Source: Clostridia bacterium (GTDB lineage Bacteria; Bacillota_A; Clostridia; Oscillospirales; Acutalibacteraceae). Taken from it: a DNA stretch of 5,443 bases. Location of the stretch: NCBI GenBank assembly GCA_017549665.1, contig JAFYUD010000103.1, positions 1 through 5,443 on the forward strand. Direction: 5' to 3'. Below are positions 1-5,443 of this stretch, piece after piece. A model generated the notes under the pieces. The model was not told the DNA's origin, did no database searches, and was given only the letters and a program-made list of their open reading frames with translations. Positions within the stretch are counted from its first letter, which is position 1, and each line of letters opens with the position of its first letter. A program made the position numbers and the translations under genes.

Positions 1-12
1 GAATGTAGATTT

Positions 13-339
13 ATGATAGGTATAGGCAAATGGCAAGGCACAGTAAATATTCAGATTCTTAAATTCAGCGGTGACGTTTTTATCACAATCAGTGACAACA
101 ACGGCGAATATAACGTTGATATTCAGCTTCCCAAGCAGCTTGAAAAAGTAAAGCTCAGATTCGAGTCAATCGAAGAAGTGGGTGAAAATTCACTCAAGGG
201 TAAGGGTAAGCTTCTCACTCCCGCAGGCAGAGAGCTTGCTTTTGAAGCAGGTGTTGACTTCGACGGTGACGAAATGGGCGGTTACCTTAAAATTGCTATT
301 GCAAACATAAAAATCAAAAACGGTCACAGAATCGACTGA
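13..339 (+). CDS. Small hypothetical protein, start uncertain
   Basis: A 108-residue reading frame ending in TGA just before a strong terminator. I do not recognise the family. It has no signal peptide, membrane segment or cysteine. The sequence alternates short hydrophobic and charged or glycine-rich stretches (GKWQGTVNI, VFITISDNNGEYNV, YLKIAIANIKIKNG), which suggests an all-beta fold of about 100 residues. The N-terminal G-K-W followed by beta strands is loosely like a calycin start, but that is only a resemblance. No Shine-Dalgarno sequence is visible in the 12 bases before the ATG, and the frame stays open to the window edge (codons GAA TGT AGA TTT). The true start may therefore lie outside the window. 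The gene converges on gatB and shares its terminator. The regular codon pattern and the terminator right after the stop support a real gene. Confidence 0.7.
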   Translation: MIGIGKWQGTVNIQILKFSGDVFITISDNNGEYNVDIQLPKQLEKVKLRFESIEEVGENSLKGKGKLLTPAGRELAFEAGVDFDGDEMGGYLKIAIANIKIKNGHRID

Positions 340-350
340 TAAAAAAAATT

Positions 351-371
351 CCCATCGGTTTTTCCGATGGG
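351..371. terminator. Bidirectional intrinsic terminator
   Basis: A perfect 8-bp stem, CCCATCGG with CCGATGGG, closes a 5-nt loop. On the minus strand it is followed by GGGAA and a run of eight T (complement of the A-tract at 341-348), a classic Rho-independent terminator for the aspS-gatC/gatA/gatB operon. On the plus strand it is followed by ATATTTTTAT, so it can also end the small gene that stops at 339. It sits between two convergent stop codons. Confidence 0.92.
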
Positions 372-383
372 ATATTTTTATAC

Positions 384-1802
384 TTATTTAAGCTTTTCTT
401 CGAGCATTGTCTTGATGACAGCGGGATCACCGGCACCTTTAAGCTCCTTCATACAAGCACCGAAAAGTGCCTGAAGAGCCTTTACCTTACCGTTTCTGTA
501 ATCTTCAACAGCCTGAGCATTATTTGCAATAACCGCATCTACAATACCTTCAACTGCAGATGAATCAACCTGCTTGTCAAGACCGTTAGCCTTGCAGAAT
601 TCAACAGGGTCTGCACCGTCTTCGATCATTGCAATAAGAACTTTCTTAGCTGCATTTCTGTTGATCTTACCGTCTGCAACCATCTTTATAACTGCTGCGA
701 GATTTTCAGCAGTTACATCAAGCTCTGCAATTGTCTTGCCTGCCTTACGGAGAATACCCATACAGTCAGTAAGAATATATGCAGCCGTGTCTTTCATATT
801 GCAGCCGAGAGCAACAGTATCATCAAGAAGCTTGCTGATCTTATTGTTTGCAATAAGCATATCGATTTCCTTGTCGGAAATGCCTGCATCTCTGTACATC
901 TCAGCCTTTTCGTCAACAGCTGTGGGCTTTGCTGCCTTGATTGCTTCAAGCCACTCATCGTCAATAACGATAGGCATAAGGTTTGAATCGGGGAAATAAC
1001 GGTAGTCAGCTTCTGTTTCCTTGTTTCTCATAGCTGATGTCTTACCTGATACATCGTCAAATCTTCTTGTTTCCTGAACAAGCTCTTCTGTGCCGAATTC
1101 AATAGCATCAATGTGACGCTGAGATTCATACTTGATAGCCTTTTCAATAGCTTCAAATGAGCTCATATTCTTGATTTCTGTACGGACACCGAATTCCTCG
1201 CTACCCTCAGGACGGACAGAAATGTTGACGTCGCAACGCATTGCGCCTTCTTCACATTCTGAAATTCCGCCTGAACGGAACATATTCTTAAGCTTGTTAA
1301 GATATGTTACAACCTCTTCAGCACTTCTAAAGTCAGGCTGAGTAACAATTTCAATAAGGGGTACGCTTGTACGGTTAAAGTCAACAAATGAAGAATTGCC
1401 GCTGTGAACAAGCTTACCTGCGTCCTCTTCCATATGAATCTGCTTGATACGGACATCTCTCACACCCTGAGATGTTTTAAGAGAAACAACACCGTTTGTG
1501 CAGATGGGATGATTGATCTGAGTGATCTGATAAGCACAGGGAAGGTCGGGATAGTAATAATTCTTCTTATCGAATGTTGTATATCTGCTGATTTCGCAGT
1601 TAAGCATAAGACCTGCAGTAACAGCCAGCTCAACTACCCTCTTGTTCATTACGGGAAGCATACCGGGCATACCTGAGCAAGCGGGACATACACAGTCGTT
1701 GGGCTCATTTGCAGCTGAATGACCGCCGCATGAACAGAAAATCTTTGATTCAGTGCTTAACTCAACGTGAGTTTCAAGACCGATTACTATTTCATAATTC
1801 AT
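384..1802 (-). CDS. gatB: Asp-tRNA(Asn)/Glu-tRNA(Gln) amidotransferase subunit B
   Basis: GatB is the subunit that binds the misacylated tRNA, phosphorylates the Asp or Glu side chain with ATP and transfers ammonia to give Asn- or Gln-tRNA. The 472-residue length is normal for the family. Visible motifs: GLETH with metal-site Glu10 and His12; zinc-knuckle cysteines Cys23/Cys25 and Cys39/Cys42; NYYYPDLP at 81-88; HMEEDAGK at 123-130; DFNRTSVPLIEIV at 141-153; MRCDVNISVRP at 188-198; ETRRFD at 244-249; DYRYFPD at 266-272. The C-terminal part, from about 325, matches the helical GatB/YqeY tRNA-binding tail. The usual P-K-G-Y-Q after YPDL is P-C-A-Y-Q here (88-92). The ATG lies 2 nt after the gatA stop, behind a purine-rich GGATGGGTGA, so translation is probably coupled. 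It is the last gene of the operon. Confidence 0.96.
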   Translation of the reverse strand: MNYEIVIGLETHVELSTESKIFCSCGGHSAANEPNDCVCPACSGMPGMLPVMNKRVVELAVTAGLMLNCEISRYTTFDKKNYYYPDLPCAYQITQINHPICTNGVVSLKTSQGVRDVRIKQIHMEEDAGKLVHSGNSSFVDFNRTSVPLIEIVTQPDFRSAEEVVTYLNKLKNMFRSGGISECEEGAMRCDVNISVRPEGSEEFGVRTEIKNMSSFEAIEKAIKYESQRHIDAIEFGTEELVQETRRFDDVSGKTSAMRNKETEADYRYFPDSNLMPIVIDDEWLEAIKAAKPTAVDEKAEMYRDAGISDKEIDMLIANNKISKLLDDTVALGCNMKDTAAYILTDCMGILRKAGKTIAELDVTAENLAAVIKMVADGKINRNAAKKVLIAMIEDGADPVEFCKANGLDKQVDSSAVEGIVDAVIANNAQAVEDYRNGKVKALQALFGACMKELKGAGDPAVIKTMLEEKLK

Positions 1803-1804
1803 AT

Positions 1805-2986
1805 TTATTCACCCATCCTTTCAACTGCGTCTGCAAGACTGAGAAGTGTGCTTTCAGCAAAGTGCTTACCGAGAAGCTGAACACCTGAAGAAACGAGTGC
1901 AGGTGTACCGATAAGGTTTGCAACAGAAGTGAATACACTTTCCTCAAAAACCTTGTCGAATGCATCATTTATATCATAAGCTTCATAAGAAGCTGCGCTG
2001 CAAGCGGGAGCAAGAACTGCATCAAAGCTCTCGAAAAGCTTTGCCATACCCTCTGCAACAACACGACGTACTCTGAGAGATTTGTCGTAACAATCCTTAT
2101 ATCTGTTCTTTGAAAGAACATCTGAACCGTAAAGGATAACTGCCTTTGTAAGGAAGTTAAAGCCCTCTGTTCTTGAATTCACATAAAGCTCATCGATATT
2201 TCTGTACTTTTCAGCTCTGTGACCGTACTTGACACCGTCATATCTTGAAACATTGTTACATGTTTCAGCGCACATAAGAATCTGCCATGCTGTGTTTGCT
2301 GTCTCAAAGAGGTCGCATGAGATTTCCTCAACTGTAACACCTTTAGCCTTAAGAGCATCAGCAAAAGCATTTACCTTTGCCTTTGTTGCGTCATCAGCCT
2401 TGTCAAGAAGATCTTTTACGATACAGACCTTCTTACCAGCAACGTCAGAAATTGTATAATCGTACTTTTCAGCGGGAAGGCTTGTGCCGTCCTTATCATC
2501 GTGACCTGCAATAACATCCATAATTTCCTTAACAGATGCTGCGTCTTTTGCATAAACGCCTGCCTGCTCACCTGAAGCAGCACATGAAATTACGCCGTAA
2601 CGTGAAACTGTGCCGTATGTGGGCTTAAGGAAATCAACGCCTGCAAGTGCTGCTGCACGTCTTGTGGCACCATTCATGTCAACACCCAGTGCTGCCTTGA
2701 CTTCACCGTCAGCTACAAGTGTTGCTGCTGCGCCTTTAAGAGTACCCTCCTGAGGAGCGTAATGTGAAAACTCACCTACAAGGTCAAGACCGAATTCGCC
2801 TACGTTTGTCTTACCTGCAACCGTGTATCCGCTGTTTTCAAGACGGACAACTGCTTCAGCTGTAAAAAGAGGCTTAAAGCCTTCAAGAATACGTGAACCT
2901 GCAGCAGCCTGAACGCCTTTTACAAGTATAGTATCGTCAACAGCAATATTACCGTTGTCGCAAATTTTAGCTACATAATTACTCAT
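1805..2986 (-). CDS. gatA: GatA-like amidase-signature protein lacking the catalytic triad
   Basis: This is homologous to GatA, the glutaminase subunit that releases ammonia for GatB. Family hallmarks are AGKTNVGEF (57-65), FLKPTYGTVSRYG (119-131), IAGHD (159-163), SVANLIG (354-360) and VQLLGK (369-374). It has 393 residues against about 485 normally, and begins near the usual I-A-I-K-D-N, so the first helical 70 or so residues are missing. All three triad positions appear changed: IAIKDN reads IAVDDT (Lys to Asp17), GGSSGG reads GTLKGA (cis-Ser to Leu83), and DTGGSIR reads DMNGATR (Ser to Ala107). The 24-residue Ser-to-Ser spacing is kept (83 to 107). The D-I-F-T-x-P segment tied to glutamine binding reads SVFTSV. 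The frame is intact, so it looks like a maintained pseudo-enzyme, not debris. I chose ATG at 2986 over GTG at 2995 because GAGG lies 8 nt upstream. Homology is sure; inactivity rests on a mental alignment. Confidence 0.9.
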   Translation of the reverse strand: MSNYVAKICDNGNIAVDDTILVKGVQAAAGSRILEGFKPLFTAEAVVRLENSGYTVAGKTNVGEFGLDLVGEFSHYAPQEGTLKGAAATLVADGEVKAALGVDMNGATRRAAALAGVDFLKPTYGTVSRYGVISCAASGEQAGVYAKDAASVKEIMDVIAGHDDKDGTSLPAEKYDYTISDVAGKKVCIVKDLLDKADDATKAKVNAFADALKAKGVTVEEISCDLFETANTAWQILMCAETCNNVSRYDGVKYGHRAEKYRNIDELYVNSRTEGFNFLTKAVILYGSDVLSKNRYKDCYDKSLRVRRVVAEGMAKLFESFDAVLAPACSAASYEAYDINDAFDKVFEESVFTSVANLIGTPALVSSGVQLLGKHFAESTLLSLADAVERMGE

Positions 2987-2994
2987 TCTGCACA

Positions 2995-2998
2995 CCTC
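2995..2998 (-). promoter_or_regulatory. Ribosome binding site of gatA, overlapping the aspS-gatC stop
   Basis: GAGG, within AAGTGAGGTG on the minus strand, overlaps the TGA stop of aspS-gatC (2999-2997) and lies 8 nt before the ATG at 2986. That spacing favours this ATG over the in-frame GTG at 2995 and suggests translational coupling. Confidence 0.7.
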
Positions 2999-5072
2999 AC
3001 TTTACAAGTCTGGGAACCTGCCAGCTGTCTTCGTTTCTTTCGGGAGCGCCTTCAAGAAGACTCTCTCTTGTGAAGGGCTGCTTACGCTCGTCCTCACGAA
3101 GAACGTTGGTCATTTCCATAACGTGAACCATTACTTCAACGTTTTCAGTATCGCAATCGCTGAGCTTTTTCTCACTCTCGCTCATTTTTGCAAAGATTCC
3201 CTGCATTACAGCTTCTTCATCATCAGTAAGAGAAAGCTGATTGAGCTGCTGAGCGTTTGAGAATGTTGAACGCTTGCCCTGAGCCTGCTTTGTGCCTGTT
3301 GTTGCAGCCTGACGCTGAGTAAGAGCACTGCCTGAGCCAAGAAGGTGTACGTCCTCAAGCTGCTGATTTGTAACCTCTGAGGGAGCGCCGAGAAGAAGGT
3401 CCTGAGCATTACCGTTAAGGGGGAATGCAATAACGTCAAGAATCTTCTCTTCGTCAGTAAGAAGCATAACCATACGGTCAATACCGGGTGCCATACCTGC
3501 ATGAGGAGGTGCACCGTACTGGAAAGCTGTATAAAGAGCGTTGAAACGGCTCTTAAGCTCAGCCTCGTCGTAGCCAGCAATATCAAATGCCTTCTTCATG
3601 ATATCGATATCATGGTTACGTACAGCACCTGATGCAAGCTCAATACCGTTACAGACAAGGTCGTACTGATAAGCAAGAACTTCAGTGGGATCCTTTGTCA
3701 TAAGTGCTTCCATACCGCCCTGAGGCATTGAGAAGGGGTTGTGAGTGAATATAGTCTCTCCTGTTTCCTCGTCGTTTTCGTACATGGGGAAATCAACAAC
3801 GAAGCAGAATTCAAATGCATCGTCTCTGATAAGGTCGAGCTGCTCCTTCTTTGCAAGCCATGTTCTGATAAGACCTGCCTTCTTTTCTGTGTCGTTCTTC
3901 TTGTCGTCACAGATGAAGAAAAGAGTTTCGCCTTCCTTCACACCTGTCATAGTTGTGATTTCAGCCTTCTGCTCTTCTGAAAGGAACTTTGCGATAGGAC
4001 CTGCAAAAACGCCGTCCTTGAGAGTGATATAACCGAGACCGCCGAGACCAACCTCAGCTGAAGTAGCATATTTAAGAGAATCCTCAAAGAATTTCTTTGA
4101 CTTACCCTTACAATCGGCAACGATACCTCTTACGGGCTTACCCTTGAATGCAGGGAAATTAACACCTGCAAAGAAATCTGTAAGATCACAGATGATAAGA
4201 GGGTTTCTCAGGTCAGGCTTGTCTGAGCCGTATGTCATCATTGCATCTGCATAAGTGATACGGCGGAAGGGCTTGGGAGTAACCTTCTTATCTGAGAAAG
4301 TCTTGAATGTGTCGTAAATTACATCTTCACATACATCAAGAACTTCTTCCTGAGTTGCGAATGCCATTTCAAAGTCAAGCTGATAGAATTCACCGGGTGA
4401 ACGGTCAGCTCTTGCATCTTCGTCACGGAAACAGGGAGCAACCTGGAAATAACGGTCAAAGCCTGATACCATAAGAAGCTGCTTGAACTGCTGAGGAGCC
4501 TGAGGAAGAGCGTAGAATTTGCCGGGATGCTTACGGCTGGGAACAAGGAAGTCTCTTGCGCCTTCGGGTGATGATGCAGTAAGGATAGGTGTCTGCATAT
4601 CAAGGAAGTTCTTAGCCTCCATCTTGTTTCTCAGATGACGGATAATCTTTGAACGCATAACAAGATTGTTATGGTTAACGGGATTACGAAGATCGAGATA
4701 ACGATACTTGAGACGAAGCTCATCCTTACTCTGTCTTGAATTTCTGACTTCGAAAGGAAGCATATTCTGGCTCTTACCGAGCACCTGAAGAGTATCAGCA
4801 ACAAGCTCAACCTCACCTGTTGCGATTTTGTTATTAACTGTTTCTGCGTCACGCTTTTCAACTACACCGCTTACTGAAATAACAGTTTCACGGTTAACAT
4901 TCTTAAGAAGTTCTTCGTTGTGAATAACAACCTGTGTAACGCCTGTATAGTCACGAAGATCAACGAAAATAACGCCGCCGTGGTCACGGACAACATCGAC
5001 CCAGCCTGCAAGCTGAACAGTCTGACCTATGTGCTTGTCACAGATGTCGTTACAAAATAGAGTTCTGTACAT
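2997..5072 (-). CDS. aspS-gatC: Aspartyl-tRNA synthetase fused to amidotransferase subunit GatC
   Basis: A single 691-residue frame. Residues 1-105 are the OB-fold anticodon-binding domain. About 140-280 and 425-560 form the class II catalytic core, and about 290-410 the GAD insertion typical of bacterial AspRS. Motif 1 is near FLDMQTP (156-162), motif 2 is FRDED (215-219), motif 3 is GIDR (530-533). Aspartate and ATP ligands expected in AspRS are present: Glu170, Gln194, Lys197, Arg216, Glu478, Arg485, Arg533. His31 in RDHGG is the residue reported for non-discriminating AspRS (discriminating enzymes often have Leu). After the AspRS end (QDLLLGAPSE, 557-566) comes a Gly/Ser/Gln/Thr-rich linker (about 579-599). 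GatC follows (about 600-691): LSLTDDEEA, NVLREDE and GAPERNEDSWQVPRL match its conserved parts. No stop or plausible internal start separates the halves. The start is fixed by AGGAGG 8 nt upstream. Confidence 0.96.
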   Translation of the reverse strand: MYRTLFCNDICDKHIGQTVQLAGWVDVVRDHGGVIFVDLRDYTGVTQVVIHNEELLKNVNRETVISVSGVVEKRDAETVNNKIATGEVELVADTLQVLGKSQNMLPFEVRNSRQSKDELRLKYRYLDLRNPVNHNNLVMRSKIIRHLRNKMEAKNFLDMQTPILTASSPEGARDFLVPSRKHPGKFYALPQAPQQFKQLLMVSGFDRYFQVAPCFRDEDARADRSPGEFYQLDFEMAFATQEEVLDVCEDVIYDTFKTFSDKKVTPKPFRRITYADAMMTYGSDKPDLRNPLIICDLTDFFAGVNFPAFKGKPVRGIVADCKGKSKKFFEDSLKYATSAEVGLGGLGYITLKDGVFAGPIAKFLSEEQKAEITTMTGVKEGETLFFICDDKKNDTEKKAGLIRTWLAKKEQLDLIRDDAFEFCFVVDFPMYENDEETGETIFTHNPFSMPQGGMEALMTKDPTEVLAYQYDLVCNGIELASGAVRNHDIDIMKKAFDIAGYDEAELKSRFNALYTAFQYGAPPHAGMAPGIDRMVMLLTDEEKILDVIAFPLNGNAQDLLLGAPSEVTNQQLEDVHLLGSGSALTQRQAATTGTKQAQGKRSTFSNAQQLNQLSLTDDEEAVMQGIFAKMSESEKKLSDCDTENVEVMVHVMEMTNVLREDERKQPFTRESLLEGAPERNEDSWQVPRLVK

Positions 5073-5080
5073 ACAGCATT

Positions 5081-5086
5081 CCTCCT
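5081..5086 (-). promoter_or_regulatory. Ribosome binding site deciding the aspS-gatC start
   Basis: A perfect AGGAGG lies 8 nt upstream of the ATG at 5072 (Met-Tyr-Arg-Thr-Leu-Phe), the expected AspRS N-terminus. A longer frame opening at 5141 would run through the leader terminator and add 23 residues unrelated to AspRS, so it is not used. Confidence 0.95.
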
Positions 5087-5097
5087 GTTTTACAAAT

Positions 5098-5133
5098 AAA
5101 AATAGCCCCGGGAATATATAAAATATTCCCGGG
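5098..5133 (-). terminator. T-box leader terminator hairpin
   Basis: An 11-bp perfect stem (CCCGGGAATAT with ATATTCCCGGG, 5107-5133) with a 5-nt loop, followed on the RNA by GCTATTTTTATTT. It lies between the T-box motif and the aspS ribosome binding site, where a regulated attenuator belongs. Its 5' arm CCCGGG, preceded by CGT, can instead pair with the G-rich T-box segment to form the antiterminator. Confidence 0.93.
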
Positions 5134-5151
5134 ACGAGCAAACTTGATTTA

Positions 5152-5168
5152 CCCGCGGTGCCACCCGC
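5152..5168 (-). promoter_or_regulatory. T-box antiterminator core motif
   Basis: The RNA reads GCGGGUGGCACCGCGGG, a near-perfect match to the conserved GGGUGGNACCGCG. The UGGC at 5163-5160 is the bulge that pairs with the free NCCA end of uncharged tRNA. Confidence 0.95.
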
Positions 5169-5316
5169 ATTGATACAGACACTGTATCCTCTTTTAATAT
5201 AAAATTGTATGAATACCTCAGAGTGTTCCCGAACTTACTACTCATCTCAGATGCGCTTTCAGTCGGTGACGCATCCTCCCTGACAGACTTTCCATAAAAG
5301 CCGAGTCTCCGTATAT

Positions 5317-5344
5317 ATTATATCAAAAAAATTCAGTTTGTCAA
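5317..5344 (-). promoter_or_regulatory. Sigma-A-type promoter of the aspS-gatC/gatA/gatB operon
   Basis: A perfect -35 TTGACA (5344-5339) and a perfect -10 TATAAT (5322-5317), 16 bp apart with a T-rich spacer. Initiation seven bases downstream gives a purine start, GGAGACTCGG, near 5310. That places the start exactly at the 5' side of the T-box leader. Confidence 0.9.
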
Positions 5345-5374
5345 CAGATTTATAAAAAAATGCTGTTAAAGATT

Positions 5375-5443
5375 TTACCTTTGATTTTTCTGATCATTCT
5401 GAGGTTTCGGTTTCGGCGTACGTTCAGTATTTGAATACAGGAA
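5375..5443 (-). CDS. Possible C-terminal tail of an upstream gene (partial)
   Basis: From the window edge one minus-strand frame is open for 22 codons and ends in TAA at 5377-5375, about 30 bp before the operon promoter. The predicted tail is hydrophilic and basic, with TPKPKPQNDQKNQR at its end, which fits a disordered protein C-terminus. Nothing identifies the family. No terminator hairpin is visible between this stop and the promoter, so read-through into the operon would be possible. With so few codons it could be chance. Confidence 0.35.
   Translation of the reverse strand, partial: FLYSNTERTPKPKPQNDQKNQR

Larger units (their letters stand above)
5098..5310 (-). promoter_or_regulatory. 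T-box riboswitch leader, probable tRNA-Asn sensor
   Basis: T-box leaders let uncharged cognate tRNA stabilise an antiterminator and switch on tRNA-charging genes. Visible parts in RNA order: a 5-bp stem I base, CUCGG (5305-5301) with CUGAG (5221-5217); a GAUGCG/CGCAUC hairpin (5275-5250); GAUGAGUAGUAAG (about 5246-5234); the specifier candidate AAC followed by A (5227-5225), three bases before the closing CUGAG; a 7-bp stem III, GAUACAG/CUGUAUC (5188-5172); the T-box (5168-5152); and the terminator. The variable bulge base is C, which pairs with discriminator G, as carried by tRNA-Asn, -Asp and -Glu. AAC would make this an asparagine sensor, matching a tRNA-dependent Asn operon. The identification as a T-box is very secure. 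The specifier is a best guess, because the stem I fold is unusual. Confidence 0.93.

Noticed and set aside
574..999. A 141-codon plus-strand frame opposite gatB
   Set aside because: Low-complexity Ser/Ala/Ile-rich translation, antisense to a clearly conserved gene, no ribosome binding site. It is a shadow of gatB codon usage.
1805..2986. gatA as a decaying pseudogene
   Set aside because: The frame is intact over 393 codons, the structural motifs and the 24-residue spacing between the two former serine positions are kept, and the ribosome binding site and tight operon spacing are maintained. Functional loss of catalysis with retention of the protein fits better, though early decay cannot be excluded from one genome.
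2987..2995. GTG start for gatA adding Met-Cys-Arg
   Set aside because: There is no properly spaced ribosome binding site. GAGG is ideally spaced for the ATG at 2986.
3206..3586. A 126-codon minus-strand frame inside aspS-gatC
   Set aside because: Leu/Ser/Thr-rich out-of-frame translation of conserved AspRS/GatC sequence, with no family features.
5073..5141. A 23-residue N-terminal extension of AspRS from an ATG at 5141
   Set aside because: It would run through the leader terminator and the Shine-Dalgarno sequence. The peptide matches no AspRS, and the AGGAGG-spaced ATG at 5072 gives the expected N-terminus.
5360..5434. Short plus-strand frame of 24 codons starting at ATG 5360
   Set aside because: No ribosome binding site, too short, and a Leu/Ile/Phe/Arg-rich translation of AT-rich DNA next to the promoter. 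It is most likely chance.

Overview
The window carries one minus-strand operon for amidotransferase-dependent aminoacyl-tRNA synthesis, flanked by a small plus-strand hypothetical gene and the tail of an uncertain upstream gene. A T-box leader, a bidirectional intrinsic terminator, strong AGGAGG-type ribosome binding sites and a consensus sigma-A-type promoter point to a Firmicute. The overall look suggests a clostridial gut-type lineage such as Oscillospiraceae/Ruminococcus; that placement is inference.

Layout, in the direction of operon transcription (right to left). A promoter at 5317-5344 starts a leader of about 240 nt. The leader holds a T-box riboswitch with the near-invariant UGGCACC bulge, a stem III hairpin and a GC-rich terminator. 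Then come an aspS-gatC fusion (2997-5072), a gatA-like gene (1805-2986) and gatB (384-1802), packed 10 nt and 2 nt apart. A hairpin at 351-371 closes the operon and also ends the convergent small gene at 13-339. At the right edge, 23 codons of a possible upstream minus-strand gene are visible.

How the genes fit together. The AspRS has His31 in an RDHGG motif, as described for non-discriminating AspRSs that charge both tRNA-Asp and tRNA-Asn. GatCAB would then amidate Asp-tRNA-Asn to Asn-tRNA-Asn. The best specifier candidate in the T-box is AAC (Asn), which fits this route.

Two points stand out. First, GatC is not a separate protein: it is fused through a short Gly/Ser/Gln/Thr-rich linker to the C-terminus of AspRS, giving a covalently tethered transamidosome. 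Second, the GatA homologue lacks about 70 N-terminal residues. By alignment from memory it has lost all three members of the amidase Ser-cisSer-Lys triad (Lys to Asp17, cis-Ser to Leu83, nucleophile Ser to Ala107), while its reading frame and structural motifs are intact. GatB keeps its zinc cysteines and most kinase/transamidase motifs. The operon therefore looks like a GatCAB-type system without its own glutaminase. It would need free ammonia, an exchanged GatA from elsewhere, or a different role.
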